Below are positions 34,453-43,112 of a DNA stretch of 64,000 bases, piece by piece. Made by a program: the position numbers and the translations under genes. How positions within the stretch are numbered: the first letter of the stretch is position 1; the number at the start of each line of letters is the position of its first letter. The stretch spans positions 1 through 64,000 of the forward strand of contig JAQBQE010000033.1 of NCBI GenBank assembly GCA_028287135.1. Reading direction: 5' to 3'. The DNA comes from Myxococcales bacterium (GTDB lineage: Bacteria > Myxococcota_A > Polyangia > Haliangiales > Haliangiaceae). Below the pieces are notes generated by a model. The model was not told where the DNA came from. It saw only the letters and a list, made by a program, of their open reading frames with translations, and searched no databases.

Positions 34453-35091
34453 CTATGGGGGATCAGCGTCTTCGACGGGCGGAATCCACTCCTTGGTGTA
34501 GTGGTAGCGAATCTGATCCTCGGGGTAGCGCCACGCGCGCTGACTGCAGGCGTCGCGCACGGCGAGCCAGCTCTCCCAGTGCGTCGCGTCGCGGGCCGCC
34601 TCGAACGCCGCGCCGCAGCTCTGCGTGCAGCGGTACGGCGGGGCGATCGGGAGGTGGACGGGCGCCCCACCGTCCACGAGGATCACCGCGCGCAGCGCGA
34701 ACCACGGTCCGTAGATCGGATGGATCACGAGCTGCGACGGCACGAGGACGCCGAACCCGGTCGCCGCAGCGAGCCGCTGGAACGGACGGTACCTGCCGTC
34801 GTACGCGCGATGTGCGTACTCGACCCGAGCGCCGGGGAAGGCCGCATCGACCGCGCGCTCGGTATATCGATCGAGCGGATCGGGCTCGGCGGCGAGCGCG
34901 GGATCCTTCATCGCCGCGACGAAGTGCGGCCACAGCGCGCGGGTGTTGCCGATCAGGAGCGCGAGGCGATGGCCCCCGGCGAGGTGATCCCAGCCCGGCT
35001 CGCGCGCGGCCGCGATCGGATCGAAGGTGTGAACGAGGTCGAAGCCCGCATCAGCGAGCTGGGCGATCGCGTGGTTCACGCCTCCGACCAT
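34453..35091 (-). CDS. CblC/MMACHC-like cobalamin-processing protein
   Basis: A 212-residue protein resembling MMACHC (CblC), the flavin-dependent enzyme that removes the upper ligand of cobalamins. Matching landmarks are F-D-L-V-H-T-F near the N-terminus, L-A-L-L-I-G-N-T-R-A-L-W, D-P-L-D-R-Y-T, H-P-I-Y-G-P-W-F-A-L-R and W-R-Y-P-E-D-Q-I-R-Y-H-Y-T at the C-terminus. These correspond in order to conserved segments of MMACHC. The assignment is by remembered motif order, without an alignment. It is divergent from an alpha/beta hydrolase gene with only 15 bp between starts, so both mRNAs are probably leaderless. Confidence 0.65.
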   Translation of the reverse strand: MVGGVNHAIAQLADAGFDLVHTFDPIAAAREPGWDHLAGGHRLALLIGNTRALWPHFVAAMKDPALAAEPDPLDRYTERAVDAAFPGARVEYAHRAYDGRYRPFQRLAAATGFGVLVPSQLVIHPIYGPWFALRAVILVDGGAPVHLPIAPPYRCTQSCGAAFEAARDATHWESWLAVRDACSQRAWRYPEDQIRYHYTKEWIPPVEDADPP

Positions 35092-35106
35092 GGCACACTC
35101 GCCACC

Positions 35107-35916
35107 GTGCCGGCGCGTCTTCATCACGAGCGGATCGCCCACAGCGATCGAGTCCCCGACCGGTGGCTGCTGCTGACCCACGGCATCTACGGTGCCGGCA
35201 GTAACTGGCGCACCATCGCGCGCAAGCTGACCGATCGCCGACCCGAGTGGGGCGTGATCCTCCTCGATTTGCGCCAGCACGGACGCTCCGAAGGCGGCGC
35301 ATCGCCGCACACGCTCGCCGCATGCGCCGACGACGTGCGCGCGCTGGTCGACGAGCTCGGCGGGGTGACCGCGCTCGCGGGGCACAGCTTCGGCGGCAAG
35401 GTCATGCTCGCCACCCGCCCGCTCGTTCACGTCGAGCAGACCTGGATGCTCGATGCGAGCCCGAGCCTCCGGCCGTCCTACATGAGCGATCGCGGCAACA
35501 GCGTGCTCGACGTGCTCGAGATGATGGAGCGCTTGCCGCCGACGTGGGCGAAGCGCGATGACTTCGTCGCCGCGGTGGTCGCAGAAGGTCACGACCTCGG
35601 ACTCGCGCAGTGGCTCGCGATGAACATCGTCCCCGATCCGGCTGGCACGCTGACGATGCGGCTCGATCTCCCTGCCGTGCGCGCGATGATCACGGACTAC
35701 GCCGCGACCGATCTGTGGGACTCGCTGCTCGATCCGGCCCCGGGGCGCGTCGAGATCGTGATCGCGGAGCGTGCCTCCGTGTTCACCCCCGAGGACCGTG
35801 CGCGCCTTGCGCAGGTCCCGCCGCATGTCCACGTGCACACCATCGACGCGGGTCACTGGCTCCACATCCAGGCTCCGCAACCGGTGGTCGAGCTGTTCGC
35901 GACCGAGCTGCCCTGA
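35107..35916 (+). CDS. Alpha/beta hydrolase
   Basis: A 269-residue alpha/beta hydrolase: oxyanion region T-H-G-I-Y-G-A-G-S-N-W, nucleophile Ser in G-H-S-F-G-G, catalytic His in A-G-H-W-L-H-I. Order and length match esterase/lipase or YbfF-like thioesterases (L-L-D-L-R-Q-H-G-R-S). GTG at 35107 follows the 15-bp gap from the divergent CblC-like gene; no Shine-Dalgarno. Substrate unknown; cytoplasmic. Confidence 0.87.
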   Translation: MPARLHHERIAHSDRVPDRWLLLTHGIYGAGSNWRTIARKLTDRRPEWGVILLDLRQHGRSEGGASPHTLAACADDVRALVDELGGVTALAGHSFGGKVMLATRPLVHVEQTWMLDASPSLRPSYMSDRGNSVLDVLEMMERLPPTWAKRDDFVAAVVAEGHDLGLAQWLAMNIVPDPAGTLTMRLDLPAVRAMITDYAATDLWDSLLDPAPGRVEIVIAERASVFTPEDRARLAQVPPHVHVHTIDAGHWLHIQAPQPVVELFATELP

Positions 35917-36055
35917 ACCGGCCGTGGTCTTGCACCGTCCGGCCCGCAGTGCGCCATGGGTCGGAAACCGGGGGGCGATCGCCGTGATCGCCGTCAACGT
36001 CGTTGGCATGGTGACAACCGTCCTCGCGCAACGCGGCAGGACTCCGGGTGTCCGG

Positions 36056-37045
36056 ATGTGCGTGGCGGCGCGCGCACTCGCGGTTCTTGTCGCGCTCCTG
36101 TCCGGGGTGCAGGTCGGGTCCGCCGAGCCGTTCGGCTGGCGTGCACCGGCCGGCTGTCCGACGGAGACGGACATCCGGACACGGATCGAGCGCCGGCTCG
36201 GGACATCGGTCGACAGCGGTGCGATCCACGGGATCGAGATCACGATCTCGCGCGAGGCCGGCGGATTCGTCGCCGAGATCGATGCGCGCGCGCTCACCGT
36301 CGCGAATGACATCCGGACCCTGCGTAGCACCCGGTGCGATGCCCTCGCCGACGCGATCGCCGTGATCATCGCCCGGCTGGCGACCGAGGCCCGCCGCGAG
36401 CCCACCCGCGGACGGACGGATGGCTCGGACACGCTGATGGCGGACCTCGTCGCGGCGGACATCTCCGACCCGGAGGTCGCGGCGAGTGCGGTCCGCCGGC
36501 GCGCGATCGGCGTCCGGGCCCCGCTCGGCAGCGGCCCGCGCTGGGGAGGTGGCGGCCACGTCCTCGGGCTGAGCGGGGTGGGAGCGTTGCCGCGGCTCAA
36601 CCTCGGCGGCGAGCTCGCGGGCTATGTCCGGCGCAACGACACGTTCGTCGAGCTGGCGATCGGCCGGTGGGTGCCGCAGACCGTCGCGCTCGATCCCGGG
36701 GCTCCCGCGGGGGTCGAGGTCAGCCTCGATGTCGTCTCGCTGCGCGCCGGGTGGGGACCTCACGAGCTCCCGCTGCGCGCGTGGCTGCTCGGCGAGCTCG
36801 GGCTGATCCACGGCACCGGCGTCGCGGTGGACGACGCGCGGACGGCTTCGGCCCGGTGGACGGCGCTCGGCGGCGGGTTCGGCGTGGCCTGGCCGATGTC
36901 CCCGATCGCCCGGCTGGTCGGCACCGTCGAGCTGGCGATCCCGCTCGAGCGGACCCGGTTCATGCTGCGCGACGGCGCCGATCTCTACCAGCCGGCCGTC
37001 GCGGCCGCTCGGTGCTCGCTGGGAATCGAAGTCGGCTGGAAATGA
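36056..37045 (+). CDS. Secreted protein encoded with an ECF sigma factor
   Basis: A predicted exported protein of about 329 residues: signal peptide cleaved after G-S-A, then an N-terminal domain with an A-G-C-P and a T-R-C pair (probable disulfide) and a C-terminal beta-rich region (G-V-G-A-L-P-R-L-N-L-G-G-E-L-A-G-Y, F-V-E-L-A-I-G-R-W-V-P) that looks like an outer-membrane barrel. ATG at 36056 gives the best signal peptide; an upstream ATG at 36008 is possible. Its stop overlaps the start of the sigma factor gene in ATGA. First gene of a five-gene operon. Confidence 0.78.
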   Translation: MCVAARALAVLVALLSGVQVGSAEPFGWRAPAGCPTETDIRTRIERRLGTSVDSGAIHGIEITISREAGGFVAEIDARALTVANDIRTLRSTRCDALADAIAVIIARLATEARREPTRGRTDGSDTLMADLVAADISDPEVAASAVRRRAIGVRAPLGSGPRWGGGGHVLGLSGVGALPRLNLGGELAGYVRRNDTFVELAIGRWVPQTVALDPGAPAGVEVSLDVVSLRAGWGPHELPLRAWLLGELGLIHGTGVAVDDARTASARWTALGGGFGVAWPMSPIARLVGTVELAIPLERTRFMLRDGADLYQPAVAAARCSLGIEVGWK

Positions 37046-37623
37046 GTCGTGACGGATTCGCGGGGGTGGCGACACCAACGGTCCAGATGCCCGCGGTCGC
37101 TCACGCCCTCGAGGCCTCCCCGGAGGTCGACGTGCCGTCGTTCGACGCCGTCTACACCCAGCACGTCGCCTTCGTGTGGCGGGTGCTGCGGACGTTCGGG
37201 GTTGCCGAGGCGCAGCTCGAGGATGCGGTTCAGGACGTGTTCGTCGTCGTCCATCGTCGGCTCCGCGAGTGGGAGGGCAGGGCCGCGATGACCACGTGGC
37301 TGTTCGCGATCGCCCGGCGCGTCGCGAGCGCGCACCGCCGCCGCAAGAATGGCGATCGCACCGAGACGATGACGAGTGAGCCCGCCGGCGGTGCCGACAC
37401 GTTCGCCGAGATGTCGCGCGCACAGGCGGCGGCCACCGTGATGTCGATCCTCGAGCGCATGGACGAGGACAAGCGGATCGTGTTCGCACTCGTCGAGCTC
37501 GAACAGCTCTCCGTTCCCGAGGTCGCGCGGATGCTCGAGCTCAACCTCAACACCACGTACTCGCGGCTGCGCCTCGCGCGCGCAGCGTTCGAGCTTGCCG
37601 TGAAAGCACAGGTGCCGCGATGA
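37042..37623 (+). CDS. ECF-type RNA polymerase sigma factor
   Basis: A 193-residue extracytoplasmic-function sigma factor. Region 2 runs from F-D-A-V-Y-T-Q-H-V-A-F-V-W-R to the A-M-T-T-W-L-F-A-I-A-R-R segment with A-V-Q-D-V-F between; region 4 is L-S-V-P-E-V-A-R-M-L-E-L-N-L-N-T-T-Y-S-R-L. It overlaps both neighbours by 4 bases (ATGA), so it is translationally coupled to the exported protein before it and the membrane protein after it. Confidence 0.92.
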   Translation: MSRDGFAGVATPTVQMPAVAHALEASPEVDVPSFDAVYTQHVAFVWRVLRTFGVAEAQLEDAVQDVFVVVHRRLREWEGRAAMTTWLFAIARRVASAHRRRKNGDRTETMTSEPAGGADTFAEMSRAQAAATVMSILERMDEDKRIVFALVELEQLSVPEVARMLELNLNTTYSRLRLARAAFELAVKAQVPR

Positions 37624-38249
37624 CCGGCGACGGCCTCAGCCCCACCGCACGTGCCCTCCTCGATGCTGCGCGCGACGGGCTCGCGCCCGATCCCGCCGCC
37701 GTGCGCCGCGTGCGCGGCAAGGTCGCGAGCTCGGTCGCCGCCGGTTCGATCGCACTCAAGCTCGGCATCTTCGCGCTGGTCGCGACGTTCGCTGCGGGTG
37801 GTGCGGTGATCGCAAACCGCCAGGGCGCGATCGACGCTCCGCGGATCGAGATGCCGACCGTGCAGGGTGAGCCGGTTGCTGCCGCCGTGCGTCCCGCACG
37901 CTCGCCGGCGCCGATCATCGAGATGGCGCCGGAGCGCATCGTACGCGCCCGCGTCGACCATGCTCCGCGGCCGGAGGCGCGTACGGCGGATCTGGCGCGC
38001 GAGGTCGAGCTGATCGATCTCGCGATGGCGGCGCTCCGGCGTGGTGACACCGCCGCTGCTCTCGTCTCGATCCGCACCCATGCCGCGGAGACCCGTGGCG
38101 CCGGCCAGCTCGCGGAAGACGCCGCGGCGATCGAGATCGAGGCGCTGTGCCGCAACCACGATCCGGCCGTCGTCGCGAAGCTCGATGCGTTCGACGCGCA
38201 GTTCCCGCGCTCCGCTCAGCGATCACGGCTGTCCGTCACCTGCCCCTGA
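37620..38249 (+). CDS. Single-pass membrane protein, possible anti-sigma partner
   Basis: A 209-residue protein with a short N-terminal cytoplasmic region, one transmembrane helix at about residues 43-65 and a periplasmic C-terminal helical domain with one Cys pair. It starts in the ATGA overlap with the ECF sigma gene. Position and topology fit an anti-sigma factor or its sensing partner, although no zinc-binding anti-sigma motif (H-x3-C-x2-C) is visible. Role inferred from context only. Confidence 0.7.
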   Translation: MTGDGLSPTARALLDAARDGLAPDPAAVRRVRGKVASSVAAGSIALKLGIFALVATFAAGGAVIANRQGAIDAPRIEMPTVQGEPVAAAVRPARSPAPIIEMAPERIVRARVDHAPRPEARTADLAREVELIDLAMAALRRGDTAAALVSIRTHAAETRGAGQLAEDAAAIEIEALCRNHDPAVVAKLDAFDAQFPRSAQRSRLSVTCP

Positions 38250-38258
38250 GGAGATCCC

Positions 38259-39605
38259 ATGCGTGCTCTGTGTGTCCTTCCGCTCGCGCTCGCCGCGTGC
38301 AGCGAACCGACGGTCGTCGTCGGCGGCCTGCAAGAAGTGGCGACGCTCAAGGCGATCCCGAATCGCAACCTCGACATCCTGTTCGTGATCGATGACTCGC
38401 CGTCGATGACGGACAAGCAGGTCGCGCTCGCCGCTGCGTTTCCGCGGATGATCGATGTGCTCGGTCAGGTCGACGGTGGCCTGCCGAACCTCCACATCGG
38501 CGTCATCACCTCGGACATGGGCACCAGTGCCTCGGGATCCGCGACGCCCGGTCCCGCGATCGGAGCCGCTGGGAACGGCGGCTGCGCCGGCGTCGGCGAC
38601 GGTGGCGCCCTCCAGATGTCGACCGGGATGACGGCGGCGTTTCTGTCCGACATCGAGCGCAACGGCACGCGCGAGCGCAACTACACCGGCGAGCTCCGGG
38701 ACACGTTCGGCACGCTCGCCAGGGTCGGTGACCTGGGCTGCGGGTTCGAGCAGCACCTGGCCGCGATGAGCCATGCGCTGGTGCATCCTTCCAACGCGGG
38801 CTTCCTCCGCCCCGAGGCCAACCTCGCCGTGGTGATCCTCGCCGACGAGGACGACTGCTCGGCGAGCGACATCGCGCTGTTCGGGCCCGAGAGTGCCCAG
38901 CTCGGACCGCTGCAGTCGTTTCGCTGCTTCCGCCACGGCGTGACCTGCGATCCCGACGCGACCTCGATCGGCACGAAGACCGGGTGCGCGCCGCGCTCCG
39001 ACTCACCGTTCGTCGATGATGTGACTGCTCACGTCGATGCGCTGCTCGCGACCAAGGACGACCCGCGCATGCTGATGGTCGCGGGCATCGTCGGCAATCC
39101 CGAGCCCGTGGCGGTCGAGCTGAGCGCGCCGCCCGGCGGCGGCACACCGCAGCCGACGCTCGCGAGCTCGTGCGTGTTCCAGACGCCGTCGGGCACGAGC
39201 GCCGCGGCGCCTGCGGTCCGGCTCGCCGCGTTCCTCGACGCGTTCCCGGGCCGGTCGACGCTGACCTCGGTGTGCGGCGGCGATCTCGATAACCCGCTCG
39301 GTCTGATCGGCAGCACCGCGAAGCAGCTGGTCGGCGATCCCTGCCTCGACACCTCGTTGCTCGCCGATGCGTCCCCGGATCCGGGGATCCAGCCGTCGTG
39401 CGAGGTCGTCGATATTCGTGATGCGTCGCCCGACGCGCCGAACGTTCTGCCGCTGTGCTCGTCGGGGAGCCCGGATTGCTACCAGCTCGTCGCGGATCAG
39501 GCCGCGTGTCCCGCGTCGGATGATCACCTGCGCGTGAAGATCCAGCGTCAGGCGTCCGTCACCGACGATACGTGGACGCACGTCCGCTGCCAGCGCGCGC
39601 CGTGA
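38259..39605 (+). CDS. VWA-like lipoprotein with intact MIDAS
   Basis: A 448-residue lipoprotein (signal to A-L-A-A-C, Cys14). A von Willebrand A-like domain starts L-D-I-L-F-V-I-D-D-S-P-S-M, with the metal-ion-dependent adhesion site D45-x-S47-x-S49 complete. Further Cys-rich segments (C-G-F-E-Q, E-D-D-C-S-A, C-F-R-H-G-V-T-C-D, L-C-S-S-G-S-P-D-C) suggest several disulfides. Fourth gene of the ECF operon and 47% or so similar by eye to the next gene. Such proteins are abundant on myxobacterial surfaces; partner unknown. Confidence 0.85.
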   Translation: MRALCVLPLALAACSEPTVVVGGLQEVATLKAIPNRNLDILFVIDDSPSMTDKQVALAAAFPRMIDVLGQVDGGLPNLHIGVITSDMGTSASGSATPGPAIGAAGNGGCAGVGDGGALQMSTGMTAAFLSDIERNGTRERNYTGELRDTFGTLARVGDLGCGFEQHLAAMSHALVHPSNAGFLRPEANLAVVILADEDDCSASDIALFGPESAQLGPLQSFRCFRHGVTCDPDATSIGTKTGCAPRSDSPFVDDVTAHVDALLATKDDPRMLMVAGIVGNPEPVAVELSAPPGGGTPQPTLASSCVFQTPSGTSAAAPAVRLAAFLDAFPGRSTLTSVCGGDLDNPLGLIGSTAKQLVGDPCLDTSLLADASPDPGIQPSCEVVDIRDASPDAPNVLPLCSSGSPDCYQLVADQAACPASDDHLRVKIQRQASVTDDTWTHVRCQRAP

Positions 39606-39617
39606 GAAGCTAGCCAC

Positions 39618-40961
39618 ATGTTGCGAGTTGCCGCGCTGCTCGCGCTCGCCGCGTGCGGTGACAACCTCGAGGTGTTCGGCGAGCCGGCGTCGATCGACAT
39701 CACCTTTCCGTCGGTCGCGAATCGCAAGCTCGACCTGCTGCTGCAGATCGATGATTCAGCCGCTGGAGGCGCGGAGGTGCAGAACGCGCTGGCGCAGTCA
39801 CTACCCGCGTTGCTCGAGGCGCTGAGCAGCGTGACGGGGTCGTTGCCGGATCTTCATGTCGGCATCATCACCTCGGACCTCGGCACGCTGGGTTCTGGCG
39901 ATCCCGCGCCCGGCCCATCGATCGGTCAGATCGGGAACGGTGGTTGCGTCGGGAGCGGCAAGGACGGACAGCTGCACACGAATGGTGCGCCCGTCACCGA
40001 TGCGTTCCTCGTCGACGAAGATGATCGCGCGAACGGGCGCCGTACGAACTACCAGGGCACGCTGCTCGCCACGTTGACGACCATGATTCGCGGCGCGGGT
40101 GGGGGAGGTTGCGGCTTCGAGCAACCACTTCATGCAACGCGACGCGCGCTCGGACATCCGGCGAATCAGGGCTTCGTGCGAAGCGATGCGCATCTCGCGA
40201 TCGTGATCCTGTCCGACGAAGATGATTGTTCCTTCTCGAATCCGGCGCTGGTCTCGAGCGATCCGAGCGTCCTCGGGCCGTTGCAGTCGTTCCGCTGTAC
40301 CAAGGAAGGCGTTACCTGCGACCAGCCCCTCGATGAGGTCGGCGTCAAGACTGGCTGCCGCCCGCGCGATGATTCCGCGTACGTCGAGGGCATCGAGCTC
40401 ACGCGGACGTTCCTCAGCCAGCTCCGGCCGGATCCTTCGAGCCTGACGGTGGCCGCGATCGTGGGAGATCCGACGCCCTTCGAAGTCGACCTGCACTCGC
40501 CTCCTGGAGGTGGGACGGCCTTTGCTGCGCTCGCAGCCACGTGCACACCTCCGATGGCGCCCACGTCCGTCCACCCAGGCGTGCGTACTGCAGCGCTCGT
40601 GAGATCGTTCGACGGTCGCGGCGCGGTGACCTCCGTCTGCTCCGATGACCTTGCTCCGCAACTACGAGAGATCGGTCGCTTGCTGAAGCATCCACTCGGG
40701 GTGATCTGCCTGGACAGCTCGCACCTCGCAGACAGCTCGACCGAGGTCGGTGTGCAGCCCGCGTGCAAGGTGGCCGAGATCGTGGACGGCGTGGAGACCG
40801 CGATCCGCGCGTGCCCGCTCGAGGAGGATTGCTTCGAGGTCGTCGCCGATGCAGCGGCGTGCCCCGAGACGACGGATCACCTGCGGCTCGTCGTGCGGCG
40901 GAGCTCGATGCCCGCGGGCGGTGCGTACGTTCGGGCCCGCTGTGCCACCGCGGGCCTCTGA
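39618..40961 (+). CDS. VWA-like lipoprotein with degenerate MIDAS
   Basis: A 447-residue paralogue of the preceding gene, 12 bp downstream. Lipobox L-A-A-C at Cys13, then L-D-L-L-L-Q-I-D-D-S-A-A-G: the last MIDAS Ser is replaced (S49 to A49 in equivalent numbering), so metal-dependent binding is probably lost or altered. The Cys pattern of the first copy is kept (C-G-F-E-Q, E-D-D-C-S-F, C-T-K-E-G-V-T-C-D). Last gene of the ECF operon. Confidence 0.85.
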   Translation: MLRVAALLALAACGDNLEVFGEPASIDITFPSVANRKLDLLLQIDDSAAGGAEVQNALAQSLPALLEALSSVTGSLPDLHVGIITSDLGTLGSGDPAPGPSIGQIGNGGCVGSGKDGQLHTNGAPVTDAFLVDEDDRANGRRTNYQGTLLATLTTMIRGAGGGGCGFEQPLHATRRALGHPANQGFVRSDAHLAIVILSDEDDCSFSNPALVSSDPSVLGPLQSFRCTKEGVTCDQPLDEVGVKTGCRPRDDSAYVEGIELTRTFLSQLRPDPSSLTVAAIVGDPTPFEVDLHSPPGGGTAFAALAATCTPPMAPTSVHPGVRTAALVRSFDGRGAVTSVCSDDLAPQLREIGRLLKHPLGVICLDSSHLADSSTEVGVQPACKVAEIVDGVETAIRACPLEEDCFEVVADAAACPETTDHLRLVVRRSSMPAGGAYVRARCATAGL

Positions 40962-41040
40962 ACGAGCCTGAGAGGCTGCTCGCGCGGCCCATCGAACGTA
41001 GAGCGCGAGCGGAGGAGGGTCCGGACGAGGCGGGTGGCTG

Positions 41041-41148
41041 ACGTGGGTTTCGCGTCTGCGCCCACGTGGGTTTCGCGGTTGCGCCCCACGTGGGTTTCGC
41101 TCCAGCTCCCACCCGGCGTCCGCGATTCGTACCCACGTGGGTTTCCTG
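41041..41148. repeat. Tandem repeat ACGTGGGTTTC, period about 23.5 bp
   Basis: ACGTGGGTTTC begins at 41041, 41064, 41088 and 41135. The gap of 47 between the last two equals two periods, and a degenerate unit (ACCCGGC) sits at 41111 where the missing copy should be. Most copies are preceded by C-C-C-(A/C)C, giving the palindrome CCCACGTGGG. It lies between two convergent genes and ends 40 bp before the acetyltransferase stop. Confidence 0.75.
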
Positions 41149-41187
41149 CCGCGAGCAGGTGGAGCGCGCTGTGTGCTCGAACGCCGG

Positions 41188-41886
41188 CTAGCCCGACGAG
41201 CTGTCGTCGGAGTCGCTGTTCATCTCGCTGCGCGACGCGGGGAGCGAGCGCGGCGGCAGGAGCTCCGGCTCGCTCACGACCTCGGCGGCCATGAAGATCG
41301 CGGCATCGAGCTTCTTGAACGTCCGCTTCTTGTACCAGTTGAGCGCGCGCTCGTTGTTCTCGGCGACCTCGAGCACGAGGTGGTTGAGACCGTGGACGCG
41401 CGCGAGGTGATGCAGCTGCTCGAGGACGAACGAGCCGACGCCGCGCCCGTGCATGTCGGGATGGACCGCGAGCTCGTCGACGAACAGCGGACGCATGTCA
41501 CGCTTCTCGAAGTAGCGCGGGTTGATCCAGTTGTCGGAGCCGGTGACCTCGTAGCTGCACTCGGCGTACGCGACGATCGCGCCATCGACCTCGAACAGGA
41601 GCTGCTCGATGCCCTCCTCCTCGTAGATCTCCTCGAACCGGTGCTTCGAGCGCGGACGCTGGTACTCCACGGTCTCCGCGTTGACGTCGCGGAAGCTGAC
41701 CTTCAGGAAGTCCCAGACCCGGTTGATGTCGCGGCGGTTCATGTGCCGCACCTCCATCAACGGGCCTGCCTTCTCCTTGTCCGCCTTCTTCTTGCGCGCG
41801 CTCGTCTTGGGCGCGGATTTTGGACGCGGGACTTTGGCCGGCGGGGTCAGCGCGCCGGTCTTGCGTGGATTGCGCTTGCGCGCCAT
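41188..41886 (-). CDS. GNAT-family N-acetyltransferase
   Basis: A 232-residue protein: a strongly basic Lys/Pro/Ala N-terminal extension (residues 1 to about 40), then a GNAT domain with the acetyl-CoA loop V-H-P-D-M-H-G-R-G-V-G-S-F (R-G-x-G-x form) and a C-terminal A-L-N-W-Y-K-K-R-T-F strand-helix. The tail is Ser/Asp-rich. The basic extension suggests nucleic-acid or ribosome contact. Substrate unknown. Follows peptide deformylase on the same strand, 58 bp later. Confidence 0.87.
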   Translation of the reverse strand: MARKRNPRKTGALTPPAKVPRPKSAPKTSARKKKADKEKAGPLMEVRHMNRRDINRVWDFLKVSFRDVNAETVEYQRPRSKHRFEEIYEEEGIEQLLFEVDGAIVAYAECSYEVTGSDNWINPRYFEKRDMRPLFVDELAVHPDMHGRGVGSFVLEQLHHLARVHGLNHLVLEVAENNERALNWYKKRTFKKLDAAIFMAAEVVSEPELLPPRSLPASRSEMNSDSDDSSSG

Positions 41887-41944
41887 AGGCTCTGCAAGGA
41901 GACACGGGCCCGCGCCCGGGAGCAAGGTACCGAAGGCGCGAAAA

Positions 41945-42517
41945 CTACGAGCCGACGCGGGCGACCAGCGCCTGGGCCTTCTCGACGAAGGCGGCCTTGT
42001 GATGGCGATCGAATTCTGCCCAGGTCGAGAACGTGGCCGGATCGGCACGGTCGACGAAGATCATGCCCAGGAGGTGGTCGACCTCGTGCTGGTAGGTCCC
42101 CGCCTTGAGCCCGTGGACGACCTCGTCGATGGGGTTCCCGTGGCGGTCCCAGGCCTGGCAGCGCAGGTGGACGAACCGCTTCACGTTGCCCCGGAGGTTG
42201 GGCACCGAGAGGCAGCCCTCGTTGTTCTCGAACTGCTCGTCCCCGACCGGGGTCAGGACGGGGTTCACGAGGATCGTCAGCGGGATCGGGGGCTTGTACG
42301 GATAGCGCGGGTTGTTACGCACCTCGATCGCGCAGATCCGGACCGGCTCGTAGACCTGGATCGCGGCGAGCCCGGCGCCATCGGCGTCGCGCATGGTCTC
42401 GACCAGGTCATCGATGAACGCCTGCATCGCGGGGGTGGCGAGCTCGTCGCGACCTACGTCACGTGCGAGCTGGCGCAGGACGGGGTGTCCGATCTGGGCA
42501 ATCTTGCGGAGGGCCAT
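41945..42517 (-). CDS. def: Peptide deformylase
   Basis: A 190-residue deformylase removing the N-formyl group from new proteins. All three signature motifs are present: G-A-G-L-A-A-I-Q at 47-54, E-G-C-L-S at 100-104 (C102 ligates the metal) and H-E-V-D-H at 144-148 (two His ligands and the catalytic Glu). Length is slightly above the E. coli enzyme because of a helical C-terminal tail. Cytoplasmic, essential. Likely co-transcribed with the acetyltransferase gene. Confidence 0.96.
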   Translation of the reverse strand: MALRKIAQIGHPVLRQLARDVGRDELATPAMQAFIDDLVETMRDADGAGLAAIQVYEPVRICAIEVRNNPRYPYKPPIPLTILVNPVLTPVGDEQFENNEGCLSVPNLRGNVKRFVHLRCQAWDRHGNPIDEVVHGLKAGTYQHEVDHLLGMIFVDRADPATFSTWAEFDRHHKAAFVEKAQALVARVGS

Positions 42518-42643
42518 CGTAAGGCGACTCTAGCAGGCAGCGAACGGGGCGTTACATCGCTCGTGGGTCACTGCCAGGACGCCTTTGGTTCCCCTGCCGG
42601 GAACTTTGTGTATTGTCCGCGCCATCAACCTGAGGGGTACCCG

Positions 42644-43105
42644 ATGCTTTCTGTTCGCCAGTTCGTGATGTCCATGTTGTTCGGTTCTGCGCTCGCCGCC
42701 TGCGGCGGCGATGACGGTGGCGGTACCGGAATGGTCGATGCTGCTCCGATGATCGACGCTGCGCCGATGATCGACGCGCCGCCGATGACGAACAACGCGC
42801 TCGGCCAGCTCTGCCCGACCATGATGGGCGGCGGCGGCACGGCATGCCCCACGGGCAACACGTGCGTCGCGTTGATGGGCATCGGGACCAACACGACCAC
42901 CGGGTACTGCTCGCCGATGTGCACGAACGCGACGCAGTGTACCACCGGGTACACCGGACCTGCCGGTGGCCAGCCTCAGTGCGCTCTGGGGCCTCCCATG
43001 GGGCAGCCAGTGGCGTGCGCCATCGTGTGCCAGATGGACACCCATTGCCCGACCGGCATGACCTGCACCACGGCAGGTATGGCCAAGGTCTGCGTTCCGA
43101 CCTGA
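42644..43105 (+). CDS. Cys-rich lipoprotein with Asp-Ala-Pro repeats
   Basis: A 153-residue predicted lipoprotein: signal to L-A-A-C (Cys about 20), then three repeats of D-A-(A/P)-P-M, then a Cys-rich domain with about ten Cys (L-C-P-T, A-C-P-T-G-N-T-C, G-Y-C-S-P-M-C, Q-C-T-T, C-A-L, A-C-A-I-V-C, H-C-P-T-G-M-T-C). This pattern of many Cys with Thr/Gly/Met is typical of small disulfide-rich surface proteins of myxobacteria. ATG at 42644. Confidence 0.8.
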   Translation: MLSVRQFVMSMLFGSALAACGGDDGGGTGMVDAAPMIDAAPMIDAPPMTNNALGQLCPTMMGGGGTACPTGNTCVALMGIGTNTTTGYCSPMCTNATQCTTGYTGPAGGQPQCALGPPMGQPVACAIVCQMDTHCPTGMTCTTAGMAKVCVPT

Positions 43106-43112
43106 TTCGGCT

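Noticed and set aside
41041-41148. CRISPR-like repeat cluster
   Set aside because: Repeat units are only about 14 bp with 9-bp gaps, not 25-40 bp repeats with unique spacers of similar length, and no cas genes are present.
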